A DNA stretch of 64,000 bases from QKMZ01 sp012965515 (GTDB lineage Bacteria > Cyanobacteriota > Vampirovibrionia > Obscuribacterales > Obscuribacteraceae), in contig CALFMP010000036.1 of NCBI GenBank assembly GCA_937879965.1, forward strand, positions 372,001 to 436,000, in the 5' to 3' direction. The position numbers and the translations under genes are program-made. Shown piece after piece: positions 34,909-44,163 of the stretch. The stretch's first letter is position 1, and each line of letters begins with the position of its first letter. A model generated the notes under the pieces. That model was given only the letters and a program-made list of their open reading frames with translations. It searched no databases and was not told the origin of the DNA.

Positions 34909-37731
34909 ATGCGTCGCGCAAAAGTCTTTGCAATGGCGGCCTTGTTTCTAGCTTTGCAACCTGGGTTGCTTGCTTCGCCGGCAAAAGCTAATGACCTGTC
35001 GAACTTAATCGGTAACTTGAGTGGTCTTACAAACTTCACCGACATCGACTCGCGGCAAGTGCAGATCGAAAGACGCATCAGAGACGCGATTTCGTCTGGT
35101 CGTTTAACTTGGGCGGAAGGTGATGTTTATTTGAAACAGCTGGCACAGATCGAAAGATCTGAGGCTGATTACAGAGTGTCCGACAACAAGCTGTCCACCT
35201 GGGAAAGCATGCGTCTTTCTCTCGACCTCGACAAACTCAGTCGCGATCTCGAAACACATATGCGCGATCGCAGATCGGGTTCCGTCGACATCGACGCGAT
35301 GCAAGCCGACATTCTGAAACGAATGACCGATGGTTTGTCCGGACGCAGATTAACGAGACAAGAGTACGATGATCTCAAGTATGATTTCGATCGCTCTGCC
35401 TCACTCGAAGCACTCTACCGGCAGTCTGACAATAAGCTGGATTACGATGAAACTATGAAGCTCGCGCTCGAGCTGGATCGCTTGAGCAACAGATTGGAAC
35501 GTACGCTGCATGATCGCGATATTTCCATCGGCGATGCCGATGCGCGTCAGGCAGAACTGGATAAAAAGATCCAAGATGGTCTTGGTTCAGGTAAGTTGAC
35601 CGGTGACGAAGCGCAACAATTGCGCGCTGACTTCAATCGAATCTCCGAACGCGAAGCTGCATTGAAAGCGTCTGGACGTCCTATTTCTCCAGACGATCGC
35701 TTGGCTCTTCTGATTGATTTGGAGAGACTCAATACTCAGATTGAACTCAAGCTCAACAACTCGGAAACAGCTTCGGCGGGTTCAACCCAGATCAATGTGA
35801 GAAAGAGCCAGATTGAAACCTTAATCTCTGAAGCGCTGGTTCAAGGGCGGTTGACACCACTTGAAGCGCAGCAGTTCAAAACACAGCTTGATCGCGTTCA
35901 AACCTTGATTCGTGATATGTCGCAGGGCGACGGGCAATTGACGCCGATTGAATCTCAGACGATTTCCGTTGAATTTTCGATGCTCGAGTCTCGCGTCAAT
36001 CGCACTATGCTCGGGCGTACTGGTGTTTGGCCTGGTATCACCGGTAGAGTCGCTGAGATTGAGCAGCGCATCAACGACTCAGCCTCAAGCAGGCGCTTGA
36101 CTGATTCAGAAGCAGCGACTTTGCGCGCTGAGTTGCAGCGCATAAAAGAGATCGCTGCAAGTACAAGGAAAACCGATGGCACTTTCGCTCTCGATAGCTC
36201 GTTGGCTCTGGCGAGTGAACTTGAGAGATTGAGCCACAGAGTCACTCAAAGCTTGCACGATCGCACGGAGATCGCAATTGATCTCGATCAAAAACAACGC
36301 GAGCTCGACACGCAAATTGCAAAAGGTGTCTTGGCTGGAACGCTTACGCTTGCCGAAGCGCGTGAATTGGATGCTGAAGGCGATCGCATCGAGCGCAAAG
36401 AAGCAGAATTCCGCAATTCACAAAATGGATTGAATTACCGCGAAAGACTAGCGTTGGCATATGACCTCGAACAGTTGGAAACGAAAGTCGACCAGCAGAT
36501 TCGTGACAGTGAGAAAGAGCCTGTCGACCTGCAAGCTCAAAAGGCACTGATAGATAAAATGGTGACATCAGCCACCATAAGCGGTCGCCTTACAAACGAC
36601 GAAGCTCGTGCGATCAAGTCTGAGAAAGACAGGTTGACTGCTCTTGAATTTCAATGTCGCACTTCCGACGGTCGATTGACCGCGGGTGAAAGTATATTGA
36701 TTGCCTCTGAGTGGGATAAACTGCAGCGTGACGTGAAGAAGCAGACCCAGGATAAGGAACGCGATCTCTCCGACATTGACTTGCGTCAATCCCGTATTCA
36801 ACGTCGCATTAGCGAAGGTTTGTCCACGGGGCGCATAACTGCTCGTGAGGCAGATCGTCTTGCAAAGGATTTCGACGCGATTGCTACTAAAGAATCTCAG
36901 TTCAGAGCCGATGGAGGATTGAGTTACGGCGAGAGTTTGACACTTGCAATTGAGCTGGAGCAATTGACTCGCCGCGTGGAAAACGCGATTGCCAATGGCA
37001 AAATCAACCTGCCCGACGTCGACAGCAGACAAAGAGAAATCGATGTTGAACTCGCTGCCGCAGTTGCCTCCGGTCGTCTGGCGTTGAAAGATGCGCAAAA
37101 CTTCCGTGTTGAAATCGATCGCATTGCCGCAGAGGAAGCTGGCTACCGTCAATCCGGTGCCGGTATAAGCGTAAGCGAAACGCAAATGCTTTTGACTGAA
37201 CTCGACAAATTGCAAGCGACGGTTGATGCTCGGCTGAAAGATTCCAAACCGGTTTGGAGCGGACTTGACGGTCGGCGCAATGAAGTCAGTGCACAACTGA
37301 CTCAGCTTGAGCAAGCGAAGAAATTGAAGCCGGAAGACTTGTTCAAATTCAAGTCTGAGCTCAATCGCATCACGCAAGCACAAGGTGCATTCCTCGCATC
37401 GGGCGGTGCAATTGATTTGGCGGAAACAGTTTCGCTCGTGAATGATCTTGATTTGTTGAAGCGCCGAATCGACAGTCGCATCGGCGTCACTTCCGTGAAT
37501 CTTGCCTGGGATGACATTGATGGACGGCAGGCAGATCTCGATAGACGCATCAACAAAGCTTTGATGCGCCGCATGATCTCTCCGATCGAAGCGCAGAAGC
37601 TGAGGACTGAATCTTCCAAGATCCATCAGGCTGAAGCTATCTTCAAAGCCAACGACGGCTCACTCAGCTATTTCGAGAAAATGGCACTAGCTGGTCAATT
37701 GGATAAGCTGAACCGCCGGATCCCAGAATAA
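34909..37731 (+). CDS. large exported protein of 11 EF-hand-like 82-residue repeats
   Basis: A 940-residue product from the ATG at 34909 behind GGAGG (34896-34900 area); the frame opens at 34720 without support. A signal peptide ends near AKA-NDL (residue 26). The rest is 11 tandem units of about 80-84 residues. Each starts with a D-x-D-x-R-Q-x-x-I pattern and has two helix-loop-helix halves whose loops keep G-x-L-T-x-x-E and D-G-x-L-x-x-x-E, for example SGRLTWAE and SDGRLTAGE. These keep positions 6, 8 and 12 of an EF-hand loop but mostly lack the acidic positions 1 and 3. A secreted or periplasmic structural role is inferred. Confidence 0.75.
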   Translation: MRRAKVFAMAALFLALQPGLLASPAKANDLSNLIGNLSGLTNFTDIDSRQVQIERRIRDAISSGRLTWAEGDVYLKQLAQIERSEADYRVSDNKLSTWESMRLSLDLDKLSRDLETHMRDRRSGSVDIDAMQADILKRMTDGLSGRRLTRQEYDDLKYDFDRSASLEALYRQSDNKLDYDETMKLALELDRLSNRLERTLHDRDISIGDADARQAELDKKIQDGLGSGKLTGDEAQQLRADFNRISEREAALKASGRPISPDDRLALLIDLERLNTQIELKLNNSETASAGSTQINVRKSQIETLISEALVQGRLTPLEAQQFKTQLDRVQTLIRDMSQGDGQLTPIESQTISVEFSMLESRVNRTMLGRTGVWPGITGRVAEIEQRINDSASSRRLTDSEAATLRAELQRIKEIAASTRKTDGTFALDSSLALASELERLSHRVTQSLHDRTEIAIDLDQKQRELDTQIAKGVLAGTLTLAEARELDAEGDRIERKEAEFRNSQNGLNYRERLALAYDLEQLETKVDQQIRDSEKEPVDLQAQKALIDKMVTSATISGRLTNDEARAIKSEKDRLTALEFQCRTSDGRLTAGESILIASEWDKLQRDVKKQTQDKERDLSDIDLRQSRIQRRISEGLSTGRITAREADRLAKDFDAIATKESQFRADGGLSYGESLTLAIELEQLTRRVENAIANGKINLPDVDSRQREIDVELAAAVASGRLALKDAQNFRVEIDRIAAEEAGYRQSGAGISVSETQMLLTELDKLQATVDARLKDSKPVWSGLDGRRNEVSAQLTQLEQAKKLKPEDLFKFKSELNRITQAQGAFLASGGAIDLAETVSLVNDLDLLKRRIDSRIGVTSVNLAWDDIDGRQADLDRRINKALMRRMISPIEAQKLRTESSKIHQAEAIFKANDGSLSYFEKMALAGQLDKLNRRIPE

Positions 37732-37765
37732 GCGTAGGGGCGATGCCATGCATCGCCCCTACGCT
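37731..37765. repeat. REP-like perfect palindrome
   Basis: AGCGTAGGGGCGATG and its exact 15-base reverse complement surround the loop CCATG. It overlaps the last base of the stop codon of the 11-repeat gene and lies between two convergent genes. It may also stop transcription from either side. Confidence 0.8.
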
Positions 37766-37773
37766 CTATGACC

Positions 37774-37797
37774 GGGCGATGAACGGCATCGCCCCTA
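37774..37797. repeat. REP-like palindrome, second partial copy
   Basis: GGGCGATG (37774-37781) and CATCGCCC (37787-37794) form an 8-bp stem. The right side continues as CATCGCCCCTACGC, the same tail as the perfect copy 32 bases to the left. Confidence 0.7.
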
Positions 37798-37816
37798 CGC
37801 TTCCTTCGCGACCTAA

Positions 37817-39721
37817 CTAATCAGCAGCAGCTCTGCGGCGTTTATCCGATTGGAGAATACGCTTGCGCATGCGCACCGATTGTGGTGTCACTTCCATCAG
37901 CTCATCCGGCTCGATGTATTCGAGGCACTTCTCGAGATTCATTTCCATCGGCGCTTGCAATGTGACCAGCACGTCGCTGTTGGAACTGCGCATGTTGGTC
38001 AGTTTCTTCATTTTGCAAACATTGATGTCCAAATCCTGTGAGCGGGAGTTTTCGCCAACAACCATACCGGCATAAACTTTAGTGCCGGGGGTGATGAAGA
38101 ATACGCCGCGGTCTTCGGCTTGAGCCAATGCGTAGGCTGTGGCGACGCCTTCTTCCCAGGCAACGAGGACTCCATTGCGCTGGCGAGCGATTTCGCCGCA
38201 CCATTCGCGGTATTCACTGAATGCGTGGTTCATGACTCCGTTGCCTTTTGTGAGGCGCAGGAATTCGCTGCGGAATCCGATCAATCCTCTTGTAGGAATG
38301 ACGAATTCGAGCAGTGATTGATTGCCTTCAACTTTCATGTTTAGCAATTCTGCTTTGCGCGGTCCGAGCTCTTGCATAACGGCGCCGGTGAAGTCTTCGG
38401 GCACATCGATGAAGAGACGTTCGAAAGGCTCGTTGTCTTTGCCGTCGATTTGCTTGAGGATTACTTCCGGTCTCGAGACTGCGAACTCATATCCTTCTCT
38501 GCGCATAGTTTCGATCAAGATACCCAAGTGCAACTCGCCACGACCGCTGACGATAAATGTATCGGTGCTGTCTGTTTCATCAACGCGCAAGCTGACGTTC
38601 GTTTCCAACTCGTGGAACAAGCGAGACTTGATTTGGCGCGAGGTAACGAACTTGCCTTCCTGTCCGGCGAAAGGGCTGTCGTTAACGATAAATGCCATCT
38701 TCATTGTAGGCTCGTCGATTTTGATGCGCGACAATGCCGTCGAAACATCGGGGTTGCCGATCGTGTCGCCGACGTTGGCAGTTGCGAATCCAGCGATTGC
38801 CACCATTTGACCGGCTTGTGCTTCGTTGGTTTCGATGCGCTTCAATCCGTGGAAGGTGAAGAGCTTAGAGATTTTGCCTTTGACGACGGAGCCGTCTTCC
38901 TTCATCAGGGCAACTTGTTCGTTGTCCTTGACGCGTCCGTTATAAACGCGACCAATTACGATGCGACCGAGGTAATCGTTGTAGTCGAGAATGGTGACTT
39001 GCATTTGCAAAGGCTCATCGGGATTTCCGATGGGCGGCGGGCAATGCTCGACCATCAGGTCCAAGAGCGGAATAAGGTTTTGACCTTCAATTTCCGGATC
39101 TTTCGTGGCGATACCTTTGACGCCCGAAGCAAAAATGTATGGGAAGTCGAGTTGCTCGGCATTGGCGCCGAGCTCGACGAAGAGGTCAAATACTTTGTCT
39201 ACTGCGACGTGCGGATCGATGTTCGGTCGGTCGATCTTATTGATGACGACGATGGGACGCAGTCCGCGCTCGAGTGCTTTTCGCAGCACGAAACGTGTTT
39301 GCGGCATCGGTCCTTCACCGGCGTCGACGACCAGAAGCGCGCTGTCCACCATGCCGAGGATGCGTTCGACTTCTCCGCCGAAGTCTGCGTGTCCAGGGGT
39401 GTCAACGATGTTTATCAGAAACTCTTTGTACTTAACCGCGGTAGTTTTGGCGAGAATGGTGATACCGCGTTCGCGCTCCAAGTCATTGGAGTCCATAACG
39501 CAGTCAACCACTTCTTGATTGTCGCGGAAGACGCCGGTCTGGCGTAGGAAGCCATCGACCAGTGTGGTTTTGCCGTGGTCGACGTGGGCGATGATGGCGA
39601 TGTTGCGAATATGAGCCATCGCCTCGCACATCTGCGCTTCAGTAATGGCGGATGCCTCCTGGGCGCTGGGTGTGTTTTCGACTGATTGGGTTTCGGGTTT
39701 GTCCATGGTTGCTGAGTTCAT
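37817..39721 (-). CDS. typA: ribosome-associated GTPase TypA/BipA
   Basis: A 634-residue translational GTPase with the G1 motif AHVDHGKTTL at about 45-54, the switch segment RERGITI, VDTPGHADFGGEV for G3 and NKIDRP for G4, then the BipA-specific C-terminal part ending in a lysine/arginine-rich tail. BipA binds the ribosome and helps assembly of the large subunit, mainly under stress or cold. The start at 39721 gives about 34 residues ahead of the usual N-terminus MAHIRNIAII; AAAGGA lies just upstream of it, and the ATG at 39706 is an alternative. It is divergent from rsgA. Confidence 0.95.
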   Translation of the reverse strand: MNSATMDKPETQSVENTPSAQEASAITEAQMCEAMAHIRNIAIIAHVDHGKTTLVDGFLRQTGVFRDNQEVVDCVMDSNDLERERGITILAKTTAVKYKEFLINIVDTPGHADFGGEVERILGMVDSALLVVDAGEGPMPQTRFVLRKALERGLRPIVVINKIDRPNIDPHVAVDKVFDLFVELGANAEQLDFPYIFASGVKGIATKDPEIEGQNLIPLLDLMVEHCPPPIGNPDEPLQMQVTILDYNDYLGRIVIGRVYNGRVKDNEQVALMKEDGSVVKGKISKLFTFHGLKRIETNEAQAGQMVAIAGFATANVGDTIGNPDVSTALSRIKIDEPTMKMAFIVNDSPFAGQEGKFVTSRQIKSRLFHELETNVSLRVDETDSTDTFIVSGRGELHLGILIETMRREGYEFAVSRPEVILKQIDGKDNEPFERLFIDVPEDFTGAVMQELGPRKAELLNMKVEGNQSLLEFVIPTRGLIGFRSEFLRLTKGNGVMNHAFSEYREWCGEIARQRNGVLVAWEEGVATAYALAQAEDRGVFFITPGTKVYAGMVVGENSRSQDLDINVCKMKKLTNMRSSNSDVLVTLQAPMEMNLEKCLEYIEPDELMEVTPQSVRMRKRILQSDKRRRAAAD

Positions 39722-39854
39722 GTTTCCTTTAGTCGTCCTTGGGCGATCGGGCTTTGCTATCTCGGTTCTTTTAGCCGGGAATCCCGGAAATATCTGTTGT
39801 TGTCGGTGTATTCTGTTATTGGGCTTTGGCGCTGTTTATTGGAGTTGACGGGCT

Positions 39855-41072
39855 TTGTCCGGTTTATATGACTCGAGCATTGAAAGCGGTGAAACGGTTT
39901 CTTCAAACGGGACCGTCGGCACTGTGATTCGCAGCCATGCAGGTGGATATCTCGTGCATCAGCCGGAGCAGGACATCATCCTTCTGTGCCAGGCACGCGG
40001 GCGGCTGAAGAAGGAACGCGTCTCCATCGTCACTGGAGACCGGGTTACTCTCGATGATGTCGATCCCGAAAAGGAGACCGGCGTCATCACGAGTCGTCTG
40101 GAAAGAGAAAATCTTCTCAGTCGGCCACTACTCGCCAACGTAGACCAGGTGATCATTGTACAGGCCATACATCAGCCCGCTTGGAACGCCCTCGTGTGTG
40201 ATCGCTATCTAGTCCATTTCCAGCTCGAGGTGCGGGATTCGCTCCCAATTCTTTGCTTCAATAAGAGCGATCTTGCCTCCGAAGACGACAAGAAGACTTT
40301 ACGAAGTATTTATGAACCGCTTGGCTACTTGGTTACAATTGTCTCTGCCGCCACTGGCGAAGGGCTTGACGGGCTGGCAAATTTGCTCATTTCGAAGGCG
40401 ACTGTTTTTGCCGGACCATCGGGAGTCGGAAAATCAAGTTTGCTCAATAGGCTCGAACCTGAACTCCATCTAAAGATTGGCGTAATGGATAACGAATTCG
40501 GGGTCGGACGTCACACCACCACATACAGTGAGCTCTATCGCATATCGAAAAGGCAACTCATATCACTGGGCGTGAGTGAAGAGAGTGTCGCCTGGGTTGC
40601 CGACACTCCCGGGTTTGGTCTTTCTGAATTCAAACACCCGGAGCCGCTTGATGTCGTCTGGCAGTTTCCGGATCTGGCGAAATTTGCGGTCGATTGCAAA
40701 TACTCCGATTGCACCCACCTCGTCGAGCAAGGATGCAATGTGCTGGCGAATTTAGAGCAAATAGACCCGATCCGTTTCGACAATTACACTATTATGGTCA
40801 AAGAGTCTCAAAGTGAGAAATCCATTCTCAGGGACACGTCAAAGAAAGTGGAGTCGGCGGTAAAAACGGTTGGTGGCAGAGAAGGGAAAGCGGTGCATGT
40901 GCCGCTTTTGTCTGGCCGCTATCGCAGCAAGGCGAAGAATACAGAGCGTCAACAACTCAAACGCAGAGCCAATTTCGTTGATACGGAAGAGGATGCCGAC
41001 TTCGATGATGAGTCGGATTTGGATAGTTCATCAGATTCTTCAAACCAAACAGAGGAAACATCGGAAGCATGA
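39855..41072 (+). CDS. rsgA: ribosome small subunit GTPase RsgA
   Basis: A 405-residue circularly permuted GTPase that helps late 30S assembly. An N-terminal OB domain (about 19-85) precedes G4 NKSD (136-139), G1 GPSGVGKSS (187-195) and G3 DTPGFG (250-255), the permuted order typical of RsgA. The zinc site has Cys281, Cys286, His288 and Cys294. A TTG at 39855 is the likely start, with GGAG ten bases ahead. The protein is longer than most because of an acidic, Ser-rich tail after about residue 340. Its stop overlaps the next start in ATGA. Confidence 0.92.
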   Translation: MSGLYDSSIESGETVSSNGTVGTVIRSHAGGYLVHQPEQDIILLCQARGRLKKERVSIVTGDRVTLDDVDPEKETGVITSRLERENLLSRPLLANVDQVIIVQAIHQPAWNALVCDRYLVHFQLEVRDSLPILCFNKSDLASEDDKKTLRSIYEPLGYLVTIVSAATGEGLDGLANLLISKATVFAGPSGVGKSSLLNRLEPELHLKIGVMDNEFGVGRHTTTYSELYRISKRQLISLGVSEESVAWVADTPGFGLSEFKHPEPLDVVWQFPDLAKFAVDCKYSDCTHLVEQGCNVLANLEQIDPIRFDNYTIMVKESQSEKSILRDTSKKVESAVKTVGGREGKAVHVPLLSGRYRSKAKNTERQQLKRRANFVDTEEDADFDDESDLDSSSDSSNQTEETSEA

Positions 41073-42403
41073 CTGAGAAGTCACCATTAGTTTTTCCGCG
41101 AGGATTCGTTTGGGGCGCGGCTACTGCTGCATATCAAGTCGAGGGGGCGGCGAAAGCAGACGGTCGAGGTGAGTCGATTTGGGATCGTTTTTCTCATACG
41201 AAAGGCAATATTCTCAACGATGACAACGGCGATGTAGCGTGCGATCACTACCATCGTTTCGCCGATGACGTGGCGATGATGAAGGACATGGGTTTGCGTG
41301 CATACCGCTTTTCGATTTCCTGGCCGCGGGTAATGCCTCATGGAAGGGGCTCGATAAATTGGCTTGGATTGGACTTCTACGACCGTCTTGTCGATGCGCT
41401 TTTGTCGGTTGGAATTGAACCGTACGCGACACTCTATCACTGGGACTTGCCGGAATCGCTGCAAGAAATCGGTGGTTGGACCAATCGTGACGTCACCGGC
41501 TATTTCGCTGATTATGCTGCGGTCATGGCGAAACGCTTGGGTGATCGCGTCAAGAATTGGATGACTATAAATGAACCGTGGGTGGTTGCAGTGCACGGCA
41601 ACTTGCTTGGGGATATGGCACCCGGGTACAGAGACAAATCCACTGCCATCAAAGTCGGTCATAACCTCTTGGTTGGGCATGGACGAGCGCTGGAAACCAT
41701 CAAGCACAGCCGTCCGGATGCGAAGGTGGGAATCACGTTGAGCCTCTCGCCGGTGGAGCCGGAGACTGATGCAGAGGATGATCGCCGCATCGCCGAGCAT
41801 CGCTATCAGATTTCAGCGGGATGGTTCCTAAACCCGCTGCTTACAGGCGCTTACCCATCTGAGTGCTACCCGGAATTCGGTGAGGCAATTTCGGTAATTC
41901 ATCCAGGAGATATGGCACTCATTTCCAGGCGCATGGACTTCCTCGGCGTTCAATATTATTTCCGCGTGGTCACAGGTAAGCGCGGCGATGTGAAAAAAGT
42001 ATCCGGTTCCAAATACACCGAAATGGGTTGGGAAGTCTGTCCTAGTGCGCTAGAGCGACTTCTTGTGCGTATGAATCAGGACTATGACTTGCCCCCTATA
42101 TTCATCACCGAAAATGGTGCCGCATTCGATGATAAGGTTTCCAAAGATGGGCATGTGCATGATCCAGAGCGCATCGAGTATTTGAGGGAGCACTTGCACG
42201 CAGTGTATCGTGCGTTGAAGCAAAATGTGCCGTTGAAGGGCTATTTCGCGTGGTCTTTGCTCGACAATTTTGAATGGGCATTCGGGTATTCGAAACGCTT
42301 TGGGATTGTATATGTCGATTACAAAACGCAGAAGCGTATCATCAAAGACAGTGGACACTGGTATAGCCGAGTGTCGCGCCGAGGAGAATTGGAGCTTACC
42401 TAA
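41069..42403 (+). CDS. family 1 glycoside hydrolase (beta-glucosidase type)
   Basis: A 444-residue protein with the standard GH1 features: FVWGAATAAYQVEGAAKADG at the N-terminus, the acid/base Glu169 in TINEPWV, the nucleophile Glu348 in FITENGA and the late WSLLDNFEWAFGYSKRFG. Both catalytic glutamates are present. There is no signal peptide, so it acts in the cytoplasm, probably on short beta-glucosides. It begins inside the rsgA stop (ATGA) and is followed immediately by an SDR gene, forming a three-gene unit. Confidence 0.95.
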   Translation: MTEKSPLVFPRGFVWGAATAAYQVEGAAKADGRGESIWDRFSHTKGNILNDDNGDVACDHYHRFADDVAMMKDMGLRAYRFSISWPRVMPHGRGSINWLGLDFYDRLVDALLSVGIEPYATLYHWDLPESLQEIGGWTNRDVTGYFADYAAVMAKRLGDRVKNWMTINEPWVVAVHGNLLGDMAPGYRDKSTAIKVGHNLLVGHGRALETIKHSRPDAKVGITLSLSPVEPETDAEDDRRIAEHRYQISAGWFLNPLLTGAYPSECYPEFGEAISVIHPGDMALISRRMDFLGVQYYFRVVTGKRGDVKKVSGSKYTEMGWEVCPSALERLLVRMNQDYDLPPIFITENGAAFDDKVSKDGHVHDPERIEYLREHLHAVYRALKQNVPLKGYFAWSLLDNFEWAFGYSKRFGIVYVDYKTQKRIIKDSGHWYSRVSRRGELELT

Positions 42404-43132
42404 ATGTCCAATGCACCAAATAGAGTGGCAGTTGTTACTGGAGCGAACAGAGGCATCGGTCTTGAAGTTGCTCGCGAACTTGCCCGCGCCGGTCTCACTG
42501 TAGTGCTTACATGTAGAGATGAAGTTAAGGGGACAGAAGCGCAAAAACAGCTAGCTTCCGAAGGTGTGAAAGTCGATGTCCGTTCACTGGATATCACCAA
42601 TTCCGGTAGCATCAGAGACCTCGCTCTTTATCTGAGAAAACAATACGGGCGACTCGACGTTCTCGTCAACAACGCCGGTATCATGCTGGACAAATTTGAG
42701 AACGGCGAGCCGGTGATGAGTATCTTGGACTGTGATTTGAGCAACGTGCGCAAGACGATGGAGACAAACGTATACGGAGCGTTGTCGATGATAAAGGAAC
42801 TTCTTCCGCTGATGAAGGAGAACCACTATGGACGCATTGTCAATGTATCGTCCGGACTCGGGCAGATGTCGGAAATGGGTGCAGGTTATGCTGGTTATCG
42901 TTTATCGAAAGCAGCTCTCAACGCGCTTACTTGCATGGTTGCCGACGAAGTGACCAGTGAAAACATCATTGTGAACGCATGTTGTCCGGGTTGGGTCCGC
43001 ACTGATATGGGCGGAAAACATGCGTCTCGCAGTGTTGAAGAGGGCGCCGATACGATAGTCTGGTTATGTCAAGCTGCCGATGGTTCACCTTCCGGAAAAC
43101 TCTTCCGCGACCGTGAAGAGCAGCCCTGGTAA
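42404..43132 (+). CDS. short-chain dehydrogenase/reductase (carbonyl reductase type)
   Basis: A 242-residue NAD(P)-dependent oxidoreductase. TGANRGIG (12-19) binds the cofactor, VLVNNAG is the structural NNAG motif, and YRLSKAALN holds the catalytic Tyr and Lys. The pattern resembles the carbonyl-reductase branch. The ATG follows the GH1 stop with no gap, so translation is likely coupled. The substrate is not predictable. It converges on the 2-hydroxyacid dehydrogenase gene. Confidence 0.88.
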   Translation: MSNAPNRVAVVTGANRGIGLEVARELARAGLTVVLTCRDEVKGTEAQKQLASEGVKVDVRSLDITNSGSIRDLALYLRKQYGRLDVLVNNAGIMLDKFENGEPVMSILDCDLSNVRKTMETNVYGALSMIKELLPLMKENHYGRIVNVSSGLGQMSEMGAGYAGYRLSKAALNALTCMVADEVTSENIIVNACCPGWVRTDMGGKHASRSVEEGADTIVWLCQAADGSPSGKLFRDREEQPW

Positions 43133-43155
43133 GACCAGCGGCGAACAACCACACC

Positions 43156-44163
43156 CTACACTTTAGATTTCAATTTCTCGGCAAATTTATTCCAGACATC
43201 CGGGTTGACCGCATTGGCGGGGAGCTTTCCGGAGAAGGCTTCGAGAAGACCCTTCACTGCAAGCTCATCCATGCCTGCGCGTGTTTCTTTAGTAGCGCTG
43301 CCAATGTGAGGTGCCAGGACTACATTGGGAAGTGCCATCAGTCGTTCTGGAACCAGTGGTTCGCGCTCGAAAACATCCAGTCCGCAGCTGGCAATTTTCT
43401 TTTGTTCCAGCGCATCGATCATGGCTTCCTCGTCAATGACTGCCCCGCGCGACGTGTTTACCAAGACGCAGTGAGCTTGCATAAGTGCAAATTCCGCTTT
43501 GCCGATCAGGTGGCGAGTTTCTTGTCTTAATGGACAATTGATACTGATGAAGTCGGAGAGTTTGCACAAATCCTGTAATGAAACACGTTGCGCGTCGAAT
43601 GCTTTTTTCAGCTCGCCGTCTGTTTTTGCATCGTCACACTTGCGCGTATATATGATGTTCAAGCCAAAAGCGCGCGCGCGTTTGGCAACAGCTTTGCCAA
43701 TGCGCCCCATGCCGACGATGCCTAGCGTTTTGCCATTCAATTCCGCTCCCAGCATCAGTTCGCGTTTCCATCCAGTCCACTCTCCTCGACGAACAAAACC
43801 GTCTGCTTCGACTATGCGACGAGCCGCGGCAAGCAGCAGTCCGAATGCCAGGTCGGCAGTGGCATTGTCGAGCACACCGGGCGTGTTCGTAATCAGAACT
43901 CCAGCTTCGTTAGCGTCGGCTACGTTTATGTTGTCGTATCCGACCGCAACATTGGCCACCAATTTCAGCTGCGGACGTTTTTGGAAAAGTGCGGCATCGA
44001 CCTGGTCGCCTAGGATACAGACGAGTGCATCTTTGCCCTCCAGTCGCGCTTCTACTTGCTCGCGTGGCATCGGATCGTCGGACTCGTAAGCGTCGACTTG
44101 CGCAAAATTTTGCAGAGCATCAAATGCTTTTTGGGATAGTTTGCCGGTGACGAATACTTTCAA
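43156..44163 (-). CDS. D-2-hydroxyacid dehydrogenase (glyoxylate/hydroxypyruvate reductase type)
   Basis: A 335-residue enzyme. The NAD-binding Rossmann motif is LGIVGMGRIGKAVAKRA. The catalytic residues lie in VNTSRGAVIDEEA (Arg), the following Glu in LDVFEREPL and the His in APHIGSATKETR. The overall pattern fits D-glycerate dehydrogenase or GhrB-like reductases that interconvert hydroxypyruvate or glyoxylate and D-glycerate or glycolate. Its ATG overlaps the stop of glpD by four bases, so the two are co-translated; that links glycerol-3-phosphate and glycerate metabolism. Confidence 0.92.
   Translation of the reverse strand: MKVFVTGKLSQKAFDALQNFAQVDAYESDDPMPREQVEARLEGKDALVCILGDQVDAALFQKRPQLKLVANVAVGYDNINVADANEAGVLITNTPGVLDNATADLAFGLLLAAARRIVEADGFVRRGEWTGWKRELMLGAELNGKTLGIVGMGRIGKAVAKRARAFGLNIIYTRKCDDAKTDGELKKAFDAQRVSLQDLCKLSDFISINCPLRQETRHLIGKAEFALMQAHCVLVNTSRGAVIDEEAMIDALEQKKIASCGLDVFEREPLVPERLMALPNVVLAPHIGSATKETRAGMDELAVKGLLEAFSGKLPANAVNPDVWNKFAEKLKSKV

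Noticed and set aside
36568..37626. 352-codon frame opposite the 11-repeat gene
   Set aside because: Its regularity mirrors the repeats of the real gene on the other strand.
38372..39547. 391-codon frame opposite typA
   Set aside because: It lies wholly antisense to a well-supported GTPase gene and its product shows no protein family character.
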